A stretch of 64,000 nt of DNA from CAZNKU01 sp045654805 (GTDB taxonomy: Bacteria > Bacillota > Clostridia > Monoglobales > Firm-18): the NCBI GenBank assembly GCA_045654805.1, contig JAZOOD010000057.1, positions 1 through 64,000 on the forward strand, written 5' to 3'. A model generated the notes under the pieces. The model was given only the letters and a program-made list of their open reading frames with translations, was not told the origin of the DNA and searched no databases. Shown here piece after piece: positions 1-7,924 of this stretch (position 1 is its first letter; each line of letters begins with the position of its first letter). The translations under genes were made by a program, and so were the position numbers.

Positions 1-1
1 A

Positions 2-175
2 CAAAAAATGTCAGAAATGAATATTACGGTCAGCGAAGTTTCAATTAGAAGAAATCCGGAAAATACATTTGACTACACATTCTACCTTGATATGCCTGAC
101 AAAGTAAGAGAAGAAGATATTATTAAGGTATTTGACCAAGAGGGTCAAAAATGCTATATAGACTTTATACATTAA
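2..175 (+). CDS. 3' end of an unrecognised protein
   Basis: An open frame enters from the left edge and ends at TAA 173-175, giving the last 57 residues of a protein whose start is outside the window. The tail (IRRNPENTFDYTFYLDMP, ending CYIDFIH) has alternating charged and hydrophobic stretches like a small alpha/beta regulatory domain. It faintly resembles the ACT-like tails of MgtC/SapB proteins, but this is too weak for a name. Two hairpins follow directly, which supports 175 as the true end. Confidence 0.55.
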   Translation, partial: QKMSEMNITVSEVSIRRNPENTFDYTFYLDMPDKVREEDIIKVFDQEGQKCYIDFIH

Positions 176-180
176 AAAAA

Positions 181-199
181 GCAACCCATAAAGGGTTGC
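181..199 (-). terminator. Hairpin terminator facing the plus-strand gene
   Basis: GCAACCC (181-187) pairs with GGGTTGC (193-199). On the minus strand it is followed by a run of T (complement of the A run 174-180), so it fits as a second terminator for the CarD-like gene reading leftward. Confidence 0.5.
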
Positions 200-213
200 A
201 CAGACTGTCGAAA

Positions 214-241
214 ATCCCGGGCTATTAGCCCGGGAATTTTT
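214..241. terminator. Bidirectional rho-independent terminator
   Basis: CCCGGGCT (216-223) pairs with AGCCCGGG (227-234) over a 3-base loop. AATTTTTT follows on the plus strand and AAAA precedes it, so it can stop both the incoming plus-strand gene and the CarD-like gene at 241. Confidence 0.8.
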
Positions 242-744
242 TATTTACCTGACAAAGCATCAATTATAAATTGTTTTATTTCGTCCTTTTGTTTGTTCAT
301 AGCAAAGGCAAGCTCACAATACAATCTGTCCTCAGCTGTTTTGAAAAAACGTTCATCTACCGACCCATTCTTTTTTCCTTGTTTTTCTCTGTCTATTTTA
401 CGGCGAAAAATAGATTTTATAACGGAAATCAGCTTTTCCGGACTGCCACTTAAAATAGCATCCTTATACACCTTTTCTCTCTGTTTTTCATCAGTGATTT
501 CTGCCTCTTTAATATAAGGTATCCTATCTATCAGTCCACCTGCCTCCTCCTCTGTTAATACATCGCGGAGTTTTTCCTCCGCACCCTCTAGGGGAAGATA
601 AACAATAACAGACGGATTTTCAATCGGTACAAGAAGCATATACAGCTTGTCTTTAGACACACCTGGCATTTCGAGACCTTTAATATCCTCAATTTTACAA
701 ATACCCTCATTTGCCTTTACAACAAAGTCACCAATATGATACAC
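241..744 (-). CDS. CarD-like transcriptional regulator
   Basis: The 167-residue protein starts with the CarD/TRCF-type RNA-polymerase-interacting (Tudor-like) domain, roughly residues 1-60 (VVKANEGICKIEDI, then LYMLLVPIENP), followed by a helical C-terminal part of the CarD_CdnL kind. CarD proteins bind the RNA polymerase beta subunit and DNA at the upstream edge of the -10 element and stabilise open complexes. The start is GTG at 744, with GAAGG about 12 bases upstream. It is transcribed alone and ends at a strong bidirectional terminator. The family is clear; which promoters it acts on cannot be told from here. Confidence 0.8.
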   Translation of the reverse strand: MYHIGDFVVKANEGICKIEDIKGLEMPGVSKDKLYMLLVPIENPSVIVYLPLEGAEEKLRDVLTEEEAGGLIDRIPYIKEAEITDEKQREKVYKDAILSGSPEKLISVIKSIFRRKIDREKQGKKNGSVDERFFKTAEDRLYCELAFAMNKQKDEIKQFIIDALSGK

Positions 745-881
745 AAAATCACCAACCTTCTACAATCCATTTTACCACAATTAATCTTATTTCGTAAGTT
801 TAAAAAAAGTTTGCACTAAAAGTTTGGTAATTAGCAACAAATATAGAACTGTGTATATTTATACAAAATGCACATAGTGTA

Positions 882-1370
882 TCATCTTAATTTTCTTATT
901 CTTAAAGCATAAAACTTAATACCCATTGTAAGCACAATATCATATATAACAAAAATAACTATTCCCATAGTAAAAACTACCCCTATAGGCAAATCAAAGG
1001 TAACAATCTGCTTCATCAACACAAAGGAAAAAGAGGAAACCATCAAGATAAACAAAATTTTGATTATCCATTTTACATTTGGATTTATATTAAAATGTTC
1101 AATCATATGCTTGATTACAGGGTAATATCCCACCATTATGGCATATGCGCCGATGCTTACTTTGTTTGCAACAAGCATTAAGCCGGCAAGCGTAATTATA
1201 GCGTAAGTAAGTAACCCGTATTTTATACCATATTCCTCCACGCATATATAGGTAAACATAGTGGACAACAGGTACAAAAATATCGTATTGGACTGCAAAA
1301 TATTTGCCAAAACCAGAGACAAAATGCCAAATACCGCCATAAGTGAACAAAAAGTCAGTTTTTTAGTCAT
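882..1370 (-). CDS. Small integral membrane protein, unknown function
   Basis: The 162 residues are almost wholly hydrophobic. About five membrane segments can be drawn (near residues 8-27, 30-45, 53-75, 103-122 and 127-152), with a basic C-terminus (ALRIRKLR). No catalytic motif is visible and I do not recognise the family. An AGGAGG site precedes the ATG and overlaps the stop of the upstream J-domain gene, so it is the last gene of an operon with the DUF5685 protein and the J-domain protein. Confidence 0.6.
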   Translation of the reverse strand: MTKKLTFCSLMAVFGILSLVLANILQSNTIFLYLLSTMFTYICVEEYGIKYGLLTYAIITLAGLMLVANKVSIGAYAIMVGYYPVIKHMIEHFNINPNVKWIIKILFILMVSSFSFVLMKQIVTFDLPIGVVFTMGIVIFVIYDIVLTMGIKFYALRIRKLR

Positions 1371-1379
1371 ATTTACCTC

Positions 1380-1982
1380 CTAACAGCAGGAAATAAGGTC
1401 TCCGCCCATCATTTCACAACAACAGTCTGCACATATAAGGTTAGAGCAACAATTACACATCTGATCATTATTATTGTAACCATATGTGTTGCCCGTCTGT
1501 GTATACATATTACGACGCATACCTATGTTGTTTAACATATTGCGATACTCTGCATTACCCGGGTCCATATTAACCGCAGTCTGGATGTGCTGTATTCCCT
1601 CAAAATGCCATCCTTTGCTTACACAGACAACGCCCTTTAGGTAATGCCACTCCGCACTGCCGTCATTGTTGCGGTTAAGCTCTGCATCCGCGTCTGCAAT
1701 TCTTCTTTGCTGAATAAGGTTACGAACATAGGCAAATTTTACATTTCCGCCTCCTCCGCCATTGTACGAACCTCCTCCGTTAGAAGAATGTCCACCCGAC
1801 TTACCTTTTGTTATCATATCATAAGCCTCATTAACCTCCTGAAGCTTTTCGTTAGCAAGGTCCGCAAGGGGATTGTCCTTAAAATTGTCGGGATGGTATT
1901 TTTTAACCAATTCTCTGTATGCTTTTTTTACAGTAGCGTCGTCGGCATTTTCCGGCACGCCTAAAACTTCATATGGATTCAT
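1380..1982 (-). CDS. J-domain protein with cysteine-rich tail
   Basis: Residues 1-62 form a J domain with the HPD triad at 30-32 (KKYHPDNF), which in DnaJ proteins stimulates Hsp70 ATPase. A Gly/Ser-rich linker follows (about 64-80), then a helical TPR-like stretch (about 88-150). The last 25 residues hold about eight cysteines, several adjacent (CNCCSN, CADCCCEMM, final CC). The zinc-finger domain of true DnaJ is absent; a full dnaJ lies at 34-35 kb. The start has AAGGAG at good spacing. It sits between a DUF5685 gene and a membrane-protein gene. The cysteine tail suggests metal binding or palmitoylation-like anchoring, which is inference only. Confidence 0.75.
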   Translation of the reverse strand: MNPYEVLGVPENADDATVKKAYRELVKKYHPDNFKDNPLADLANEKLQEVNEAYDMITKGKSGGHSSNGGGSYNGGGGGNVKFAYVRNLIQQRRIADADAELNRNNDGSAEWHYLKGVVCVSKGWHFEGIQHIQTAVNMDPGNAEYRNMLNNIGMRRNMYTQTGNTYGYNNNDQMCNCCSNLICADCCCEMMGGDLISCC

Positions 1983-1992
1983 AAAATTCTCC

Positions 1993-2805
1993 TTAAAAAT
2001 TCTCTAAATTTCTTCTCAACCCAAGATAAATAATATTGTCAAGTAATTCTTTATTCTTTTTTATATCCAGTACATTATACGCATTGGATATTTCGCTTAA
2101 TGTAAAGGTGAGGGAATCTACAACTGACTGTTTAAAATCATCCTTTTTTAGTTTGTCACCATACATAATCACAAATGGATTATAGCTTTTATTCTTCAAA
2201 TCCTTTTCAATATCATTATAGGCGTCTGTTATATAAATAAACCTGCCTATATGGTAACCAAGCCACGCAAGAGCCTTGTTGTTACCCTCAACATCAAAAA
2301 TAACTTCCAAAAGCTTGCCGAAACAATCTGCAACCATATCTATATTATTACACTTTTCCTTTTCAAGAACACTTAATTTTTTAAGATTTTGTTTTATACA
2401 CTCAAACTGAACAGGATATTTTTTTGCAGTTTTTTTCATAGAGAAAAAATATGCAAGCCGTGCAAAGCTTTTGACACTCTTTTCATCATGCCAGTCGTCC
2501 TTTAACTTCATATAAGTTAAAATAACAGACATATCCGTGCTGTAGATTATACCATTATCTTCACGGATAACTGGCCTTTTGGATATTGGGTGAGCTATAC
2601 AATTTTCAGTTTTTAAATTAACCTTACCTTCATCAAGGGAAGATATGAGTATTGCAAGAAAGGTCATATCATAGCTAAGCCCAAACCTTGTAAGTTGATT
2701 AAAGCTTTTGCCAAGCTGTTTACAAAGTCCGCAGTAATATCCGCGGAATACATTATAATCACAAACCCGCAAAAGGTCCTTGTATGCATTTACATATCCA
2801 AACAT
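1993..2805 (-). CDS. DUF5685 family protein
   Basis: The 270-residue protein begins MFGYVNAYKDLL and carries RGYYCGLCKQLG near residue 25, the conserved cysteine-pair signature I associate with DUF5685. The rest is mainly helical with scattered aromatic residues and no transmembrane segment. The function of the family is unknown to me. GAGG lies upstream of the ATG. It is the first gene of the three-gene operon with the J-domain protein and the small membrane protein, which suggests it may be a client or partner of that co-chaperone. Confidence 0.65.
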   Translation of the reverse strand: MFGYVNAYKDLLRVCDYNVFRGYYCGLCKQLGKSFNQLTRFGLSYDMTFLAILISSLDEGKVNLKTENCIAHPISKRPVIREDNGIIYSTDMSVILTYMKLKDDWHDEKSVKSFARLAYFFSMKKTAKKYPVQFECIKQNLKKLSVLEKEKCNNIDMVADCFGKLLEVIFDVEGNNKALAWLGYHIGRFIYITDAYNDIEKDLKNKSYNPFVIMYGDKLKKDDFKQSVVDSLTFTLSEISNAYNVLDIKKNKELLDNIIYLGLRRNLENF

Positions 2806-2842
2806 AATTAAACCTCAAAAATAATTTATAATAAATTCAGGA

Positions 2843-3151
2843 TTATTCGAAGCTTATAATTCGATTTCCCTTGTATTTCAACGTTCCCCTTTCGTTTAAC
2901 TTATAATTATTATACGAAAACTCCGAAACTTTAAACGAAAGCTTTTTGTTGTTTGTTGAAAATACAATAAAACAATTTTCTTTATTAGATATTCCCGGAT
3001 ATTTGGTAAGTGTGGATGATTTATACTTATCAACCACTATTGCTCCAGCAATTTTAACAGGTGAATATTTATTGATAATTACTTTTTTAATAATCAAAAG
3101 CCATAATATCAAAGACAAAATACTAATAATGATATTAACAATATCAGACAT
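2843..3151 (-). CDS. DUF2500-like membrane-anchored protein
   Basis: I place the start at ATG 3151, because AGGAGGTGG lies 6 bases upstream; a longer frame to 3193 has no such site. The 102-residue product has one N-terminal membrane helix (about residues 4-22, IVNIIISILSLILWLLII) and then a small beta domain. That domain pairs a VVDKYKSS strand with a C-terminal GTLKYKGNRIISF strand, the pattern of DUF2500 proteins. No function is known to me. It stands just upstream of the DUF5685 operon and may be part of it. Confidence 0.6.
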   Translation of the reverse strand: MSDIVNIIISILSLILWLLIIKKVIINKYSPVKIAGAIVVDKYKSSTLTKYPGISNKENCFIVFSTNNKKLSFKVSEFSYNNYKLNERGTLKYKGNRIISFE

Positions 3152-3282
3152 TATTCCACCTCCTGAAAGCAATTTTAACATACTTTGCCCCATTTTTCAA
3201 CATTAAACAATTAACAATTTGTAAACTTTGCCAACATTTTCGTATTTGACTGATGTAAAATATAGAAAAAGGAGGTGAGAAA

Positions 3283-3708
3283 ATGGAATATATCACGGTA
3301 AAAACACAGTTTATATTGTCTTCAATCTTCGGGATAATATTTTCTGCCCTTGGCGGACACGATGCATTGTTGCACATACTGATAGCCTTTGTTGTAATAG
3401 ACTATTTTTCCGGAATAGCTGTTGGTATAAAGTACAAAAACCTATCAAGCCGTACAGGATTTTACGGAATTATAAAAAAAATTTTTATATTTTCCGTCAT
3501 TTATATGGCACATCTGGCAGACACAGCAATCGGTACGGAAACAATACGCAATGTGGCAGTTATGTTCTATATTTCCAACGAAGGTATATCAATACTTGAG
3601 AACCTTGGTGAAATAGGCATTAAATATCCGCAAAAAATTAAAGATATTTTAATTCAGTTAGGAGATGAAAAAAATGACAATATCAAAAATACCGAATCAG
3701 ATAATTAA
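3283..3708 (+). CDS. Phage-type holin (toxin secretion/lysis holin family)
   Basis: This 141-residue protein has about three membrane helices. The central region (AFVVIDYFSGIAVGIKYKNLSS, then GIIKKIFIFSVIYMAH) matches the Bacteroides/Clostridium-type holin family Phage_holin_4, which includes TcdE-like holins. It has the usual D-x(3)-G core and a charged C-terminal tail. AAAAGGAGG precedes the ATG. It overlaps the following amidase gene by 35 bases, the normal lysis-cassette arrangement. No capsid, tail or packaging genes are near, so it is either a prophage remnant or a domesticated lysis/export cassette. Confidence 0.8.
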   Translation: MEYITVKTQFILSSIFGIIFSALGGHDALLHILIAFVVIDYFSGIAVGIKYKNLSSRTGFYGIIKKIFIFSVIYMAHLADTAIGTETIRNVAVMFYISNEGISILENLGEIGIKYPQKIKDILIQLGDEKNDNIKNTESDN

Positions 3709-4309
3709 ACAAGTCTTGCAACCCCTTAATCTTTCAAAAGTGGACAGCATTGCACTACACCATATGGCAACAGATGTTGATGTAAAAAATATTGAAAGAA
3801 TGCACATCAACCAGGGTTGGCGTGCTATTGGTTACAATTTTTGGGTAGCTTTTGATGGTACTGTTTACCAGGGTAGAGGCTTTAATGTCGGTGCAGGTGT
3901 GGACAGCCAAAACGGGCATATAATATCAATCGGCTTTCAGGGTGATTATCATTCTAAAAGTAGGAAAATGCCCGACAAACAATTTAATGCAGGCATAGAC
4001 ATAATAAAGTATGTTATGAACAAAGTACCATCCGTAAAAAATATAGGCGGACACAAGGACTTTATGGCTACTGCATGTCCTGGGCAATACTTCCCACTTG
4101 ATGAAATGAAAAGTCTTAAAAAGAGAGGCGGTGATGAAGTGTTATATTACGATTGGACCTTAGCTTGTCCCGAATGGTCAAGACCTTATGTACAAAAAGC
4201 TCTTGATATGGGGTACATAAAGGGTGACGAACAAGGCAGACTACGCCTTACAGATGACAAAATCTGGACATTGGTTGTTTGTATGAGAATAAACGGAATA
4301 ATGGATTAA
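3674..4309 (+). CDS. N-acetylmuramoyl-L-alanine amidase (Amidase_2) with SLH-like tail
   Basis: The Amidase_2 domain spans about residues 15-145. Visible zinc ligands are His of ALHHMATD, His of GGHKDF and Cys of TACPG. It would cut the bond between N-acetylmuramic acid and L-Ala in peptidoglycan. The C-terminal 45 residues (ACPEWSRPYVQKAL, then GYIKGDEQGRLRLT) resemble one S-layer-homology-like repeat that could bind cell wall. I choose ATG 3674 because GGAG ends 9 bases before it; the upstream ATG 3665 touches that site. The gene is translationally coupled to the holin and together they form a two-gene lysis cassette. Confidence 0.85.
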   Translation: MTISKIPNQIIKQVLQPLNLSKVDSIALHHMATDVDVKNIERMHINQGWRAIGYNFWVAFDGTVYQGRGFNVGAGVDSQNGHIISIGFQGDYHSKSRKMPDKQFNAGIDIIKYVMNKVPSVKNIGGHKDFMATACPGQYFPLDEMKSLKKRGGDEVLYYDWTLACPEWSRPYVQKALDMGYIKGDEQGRLRLTDDKIWTLVVCMRINGIMD

Positions 4310-4312
4310 GCC

Positions 4313-4341
4313 TTTACAATGGTGCTTTTTTAATATATAAT
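4313..4341 (+). promoter_or_regulatory. Sigma-A promoter of luxS
   Basis: TTTACA (4313-4318), 17-base spacer, TATAAT (4336-4341), 38 bases before the luxS ATG. Confidence 0.65.
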
Positions 4342-4379
4342 ATAACTTACATAAATTAAAAGAAAGGTTAGGATATATT

Positions 4380-4832
4380 ATGGAAAAAGTAGAAAGCTTT
4401 GAGCTTGACCATACATTAGTAAAGGCACCTTATGTACGTAAATGCTGTGTTCAACAAGGCGAAAAAGGTGACAAAATAACAAAGTTTGATATACGCTTTA
4501 CTCAACCAAATGTTGATGAAATGCAAAGTGAAGGCATACACACCCTTGAGCATTTAATGGCTACACATTTAAGAGAAAAGGCAGATTTTATAATCGACGT
4601 TTCCCCTATGGGTTGCCGTACGGGTTTTTATATGGTTACGTGGGGTGAGCACCAGGTTGGGGAAATTATAGATATAGTTAATTATACACTAAAAAAAGTT
4701 CTTGAAGATACGGAAATACCTGCAATGAACGAAATACAATGCGGTAATTACAAGCTACATTCTATGGAACTTGCAAAAAAATATGCAAAAGATGTTCTTG
4801 ACAAGGGCTTGTCTGACAAAATATTCGGTTAA
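4380..4832 (+). CDS. luxS: S-ribosylhomocysteine lyase
   Basis: LuxS cleaves S-ribosylhomocysteine to homocysteine and 4,5-dihydroxy-2,3-pentanedione, the precursor of autoinducer 2, in the cytosolic activated methyl cycle. The 150-residue length is normal. The metal site HTLEH, the catalytic cysteine region MGCRTGFY and the conserved MNEIQCGNY are all present. AAAGGTTAGGA precedes the ATG. The radical SAM methylase gene follows after 11 bases, so the two are probably co-transcribed. That pairing is sensible because methylation feeds the same SAM recycling pathway. Confidence 0.95.
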   Translation: MEKVESFELDHTLVKAPYVRKCCVQQGEKGDKITKFDIRFTQPNVDEMQSEGIHTLEHLMATHLREKADFIIDVSPMGCRTGFYMVTWGEHQVGEIIDIVNYTLKKVLEDTEIPAMNEIQCGNYKLHSMELAKKYAKDVLDKGLSDKIFG

Positions 4833-4843
4833 GAGGAAAGATA

Positions 4844-5863
4844 ATGAACATATACAGCCATACTGTAAAAATGCTGGAAGATTACTTTAAATCCTTTGAT
4901 GAAAATCCTGCAAAAGCAAAAATAGTTTTTAAAGCAATTTACAGAGAAAATGCAAACTCCTTTTTAAATATAAATAATCTCTCTCAACCAATAAAGGAAA
5001 AGCTTGAAAATGATTTTGATTTCACAAAAATTGAACAGGTAACAAAATCCGAAAGTGAGGACACTTGTAAATATTTATTTAAACTATATGACGGACATAC
5101 CATTGAAACAGTGCTTATGAAACATGACTATGGCAACGGTGTATGTATTTCCACACAAGTTGGTTGTAATATGAACTGCATCTTTTGTGAAAGCGGAAAA
5201 TTAAAAAAGGTGCGTAACCTTGAAACTTATGAAATGGTGCAACAACTTTTATACATCAAGGACACATTACAGATACCTGTTTCCCACGTTGTACTTATGG
5301 GAATAGGTGAGCCATTGGATAATTATGATAATGTAATGGATTTTATAGATATTATAACAGACCAGCTCGGCATAGGTATTGCGGCACGCCACGTTACAAT
5401 TTCAACAAGCGGTATTGCACCAAAGATTATAGAGTATGCAAAACGTGAAGTAGTAAACAGCCTTGCAATAAGCTTGCACGCACCAAATGATGAATTGAGA
5501 AATAAGTTGATGCCCATAAATCGAGTGTATCCCATAAAAGATCTTATTGAAGCAGTAAAGGTGTATGCTGAAAACGGCAACAAAAAAGTCACCTTTGCAT
5601 ATATAATGATTAAAGATTTAAACGATTCCGACCAATGTGCCTTACAATTGACAAAGCTTGTAAAGGATATAAAATGCTATGTAAACCTTATACCATACAA
5701 CAAAACACGTTCAACGGATTTTGAACAAAGTGATAAGGAAAGGATTTCCGCATTTTTTAACATCTTAAAAAAACATAACTTGAATGTAACTGTAAGACGA
5801 GAATTTGGTGGAGATATGAACGCAGCATGCGGACAATTAAGTTCGGATTACAACAATCAATAA
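4844..5863 (+). CDS. RlmN/Cfr-family radical SAM rRNA methyltransferase
   Basis: Family members methylate A2503 of 23S rRNA (RlmN at C2, Cfr at C8) with a 4Fe-4S cluster and two SAM. The cluster motif CNMNCIFC and the C-terminal methyl-carrying cysteine in NAACGQL are present, as is the SAM-binding MGIGEPLDNYDNV. The 339-residue length is usual. The GEPLDNYDNV stretch is RlmN-like, while the end VRREFGGDMNAACGQL plus SDYNNQ is built like the end of Cfr. It is probably an RlmN paralogue, and the C2 versus C8 specificity cannot be settled by eye. It follows luxS and ends at a strong terminator. Confidence 0.8.
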   Translation: MNIYSHTVKMLEDYFKSFDENPAKAKIVFKAIYRENANSFLNINNLSQPIKEKLENDFDFTKIEQVTKSESEDTCKYLFKLYDGHTIETVLMKHDYGNGVCISTQVGCNMNCIFCESGKLKKVRNLETYEMVQQLLYIKDTLQIPVSHVVLMGIGEPLDNYDNVMDFIDIITDQLGIGIAARHVTISTSGIAPKIIEYAKREVVNSLAISLHAPNDELRNKLMPINRVYPIKDLIEAVKVYAENGNKKVTFAYIMIKDLNDSDQCALQLTKLVKDIKCYVNLIPYNKTRSTDFEQSDKERISAFFNILKKHNLNVTVRREFGGDMNAACGQLSSDYNNQ

Positions 5864-5870
5864 AAGACTA

Positions 5871-5897
5871 AAACCCGCCTAACGGCGGGTTTTTTTA
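5871..5897. terminator. Bidirectional terminator between rlmN-like gene and V-ATPase operon
   Basis: CCCGCC (5874-5879) pairs with GGCGGG (5884-5889), flanked by AAA and TTTTTTT. It ends both the plus-strand luxS unit and the minus-strand ATPase operon. Confidence 0.85.
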
Positions 5898-6542
5898 CTT
5901 TTTAAAAGCCTGTTCTATCATCATATCCTTGACCTTCATAAGCCTTGTTGTTGTGCTACGTTCGTTTTCATCAAGCTTCATTTTAATATATTTAATAGTT
6001 TCCTCGTAACGGGGAATCATTACGTGTTCCAAAGCGTTAACACGACGGCGTGTTTTTTCAATTTCCGACGCCATTAACTGACAGGATTTTTCAACCTCTG
6101 CAAGGCGTATCATACTTGGCAGAATTTTTGACAATGACAATATTGCATCATCCATATCCCCCGATGTATATGCGTATCCATATGAAAAAATATCTGTTGG
6201 GTCAGTAGTTTTATACTCAACTGTGTATTCAGGGATAAGAACGCTCATAACATTACGTTCTTTTATATCCAGATACATTTCTTGCTTGGGGAGCATAAGT
6301 GCTGTATCCATAACTTCATTTTGTACCATACCCCTTGCAACTGCCAACTTTTTATTGGAATCCGCTATTGCCCTCTCCACCTGTTCACGCAGAGTTTTAT
6401 TTTCCCTTATCATATCAAGGAACTGACGCATAAGCTCGTCACGTTTATCTTTTAACAACTTATGCCCGCGTCTTGCGGTAGTGAGCTTACGTTTTAAATT
6501 AGTAAGCTCCATACGGGTAGGATTTAAATTCAAACGTGCCAT
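5895..6542 (-). CDS. ntpD: V-type ATP synthase subunit D
   Basis: The central rotor-stalk subunit of the V/A-type ATPase. Its 215 residues begin MARLNLNPTRMELTNLKRKL, as is typical, and consist of two long coiled-coil helices at the N- and C-terminal ends (residues about 5-75 and 135-210). It would sit inside the A3B3 head and couple rotation of the K ring to ATP turnover. It is the last gene of the operon, 11 bases behind subunit B, and shares a terminator with the convergent rlmN-like gene. Confidence 0.92.
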   Translation of the reverse strand: MARLNLNPTRMELTNLKRKLTTARRGHKLLKDKRDELMRQFLDMIRENKTLREQVERAIADSNKKLAVARGMVQNEVMDTALMLPKQEMYLDIKERNVMSVLIPEYTVEYKTTDPTDIFSYGYAYTSGDMDDAILSLSKILPSMIRLAEVEKSCQLMASEIEKTRRRVNALEHVMIPRYEETIKYIKMKLDENERSTTTRLMKVKDMMIEQAFKK

Positions 6543-6553
6543 AAAACCACCGC

Positions 6554-7924
6554 CTATTCCTCGTAATACTTATCCAAAAACTCATCATTAATACGCTTTA
6601 GTTCACTTCTGGGCAATATACGAAGCAATTTCCAACCAATATCCAACGTTTCCTCAATACTGCGGTCCGTATTATACCCCTGTGAAACATATTCCTTTTC
6701 AAAGGCATCGGCAAATTTGGCATACAGCTTATCAACATCAGTAAGAGCCGCCTCACCTAAAATAACCATAAGCTCCTTTGCATCCTTACCGCGTGCGTAA
6801 GCTGAGAAAAGCTGATTCATTGTACCGCTGTGGTCAGCACGGGTTTTACCCTCGCCTATACCCTTATCCTTAAGACGTGAAAGTGACGGCAAAACATCGA
6901 TAGGTGGTGTTACACCCTTTCTGTACAATTCACGGGATAAGATAATCTGCCCCTCTGTAATATAACCTGTAAGGTCGGGAATTGGGTGGGTTTTATCATC
7001 TTCAGGCATTGATAAAATCGGTATCATAGTAATAGACCCATCCTTACCCTGTTGTCTGCCTGCTCTTTCATAAATTGTTGCAAGGTCTGTATACATATAT
7101 CCGGGGTATCCACGTCTACCGGGTACTTCCTTACGTGCTGCAGATACTTCACGCAGTGCATCTGCATAGTTTGTAATATCAGTAAGGATAACCAGTACGT
7201 GCATATTCCTTTCAAATGCAAGATATTCTGCTGCAGTAATTGCCATTTTAGGGGTAGCAATACGCTCAATAGCAGGGTCATTGGCAAGGTTAATAAACAA
7301 AACTGTTCTGTCAAGTGCCCCTGTTTCACGGAAGGAATCTATAAAATAATTAGATTCTTCAAATGTAATACCCATTGCCGCAAATACAACGGCAAAATGT
7401 TCATTCTTACCACGTACCTTCGCCTGACGTGCTATTTGCGCGGCAAGATTTGCGTGAGGCAAACCGCTGGCTGAAAATATAGGCAATTTTTGCCCTCTCA
7501 CCAATGTATTTAAACCATCAATAGCGGAAACACCTGTCTGTATAAATTCCTGAGGGTATTTTCTTGCAGCGGGGTTCATAGGCCTACCATTTACATCAAG
7601 GCGCATTTCAGATATGATTTCAGGACCCTTATCAATGGGTCTGCCAAGTCCGTCAAATACCCTACCAAGCATATCTTTGGAAACTGCAAGTTCCATTTGC
7701 CTCCCCAAAAATCTCACCTTACTTTCGGAAAGGTTAATACCCGTAGATGCTTCAAAAAGTTGTACCAATGCATTACCTTCATTGATTTCAAGCACTCGGC
7801 ATCTGCGTTTTTCACCGTTGCCAAGTTCAATTTCTCCAAGCTCATTATACGTTACACCACTTACATTTTTTATAAGCATCAACGGTCCCGCTACTTCCTC
7901 TATTGTTCTGTACTCTCTAGGCAT
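6554..7924 (-). CDS. ntpB: V-type ATP synthase subunit B
   Basis: Non-catalytic nucleotide-binding head subunit, 456 residues, the normal length. RREYRTIEEVAGPLM-like opening, the GFSGLPHANLAAQIARQ-type region (here SASGLPHANLAAQIARQA) in place of a Walker A, and the SRL KDKGIGEGKT segment are typical of subunit B and distinguish it from subunit A. The start codon overlaps the stop of subunit A by one base (TAATG), so the two are translationally coupled in a 1:1 ratio. Confidence 0.95.
   Translation of the reverse strand: MPREYRTIEEVAGPLMLIKNVSGVTYNELGEIELGNGEKRRCRVLEINEGNALVQLFEASTGINLSESKVRFLGRQMELAVSKDMLGRVFDGLGRPIDKGPEIISEMRLDVNGRPMNPAARKYPQEFIQTGVSAIDGLNTLVRGQKLPIFSASGLPHANLAAQIARQAKVRGKNEHFAVVFAAMGITFEESNYFIDSFRETGALDRTVLFINLANDPAIERIATPKMAITAAEYLAFERNMHVLVILTDITNYADALREVSAARKEVPGRRGYPGYMYTDLATIYERAGRQQGKDGSITMIPILSMPEDDKTHPIPDLTGYITEGQIILSRELYRKGVTPPIDVLPSLSRLKDKGIGEGKTRADHSGTMNQLFSAYARGKDAKELMVILGEAALTDVDKLYAKFADAFEKEYVSQGYNTDRSIEETLDIGWKLLRILPRSELKRINDEFLDKYYEE

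Noticed and set aside
3283..4309. A complete prophage
   Set aside because: Only a holin and an amidase are present; no integrase, structural or packaging genes adjoin them.
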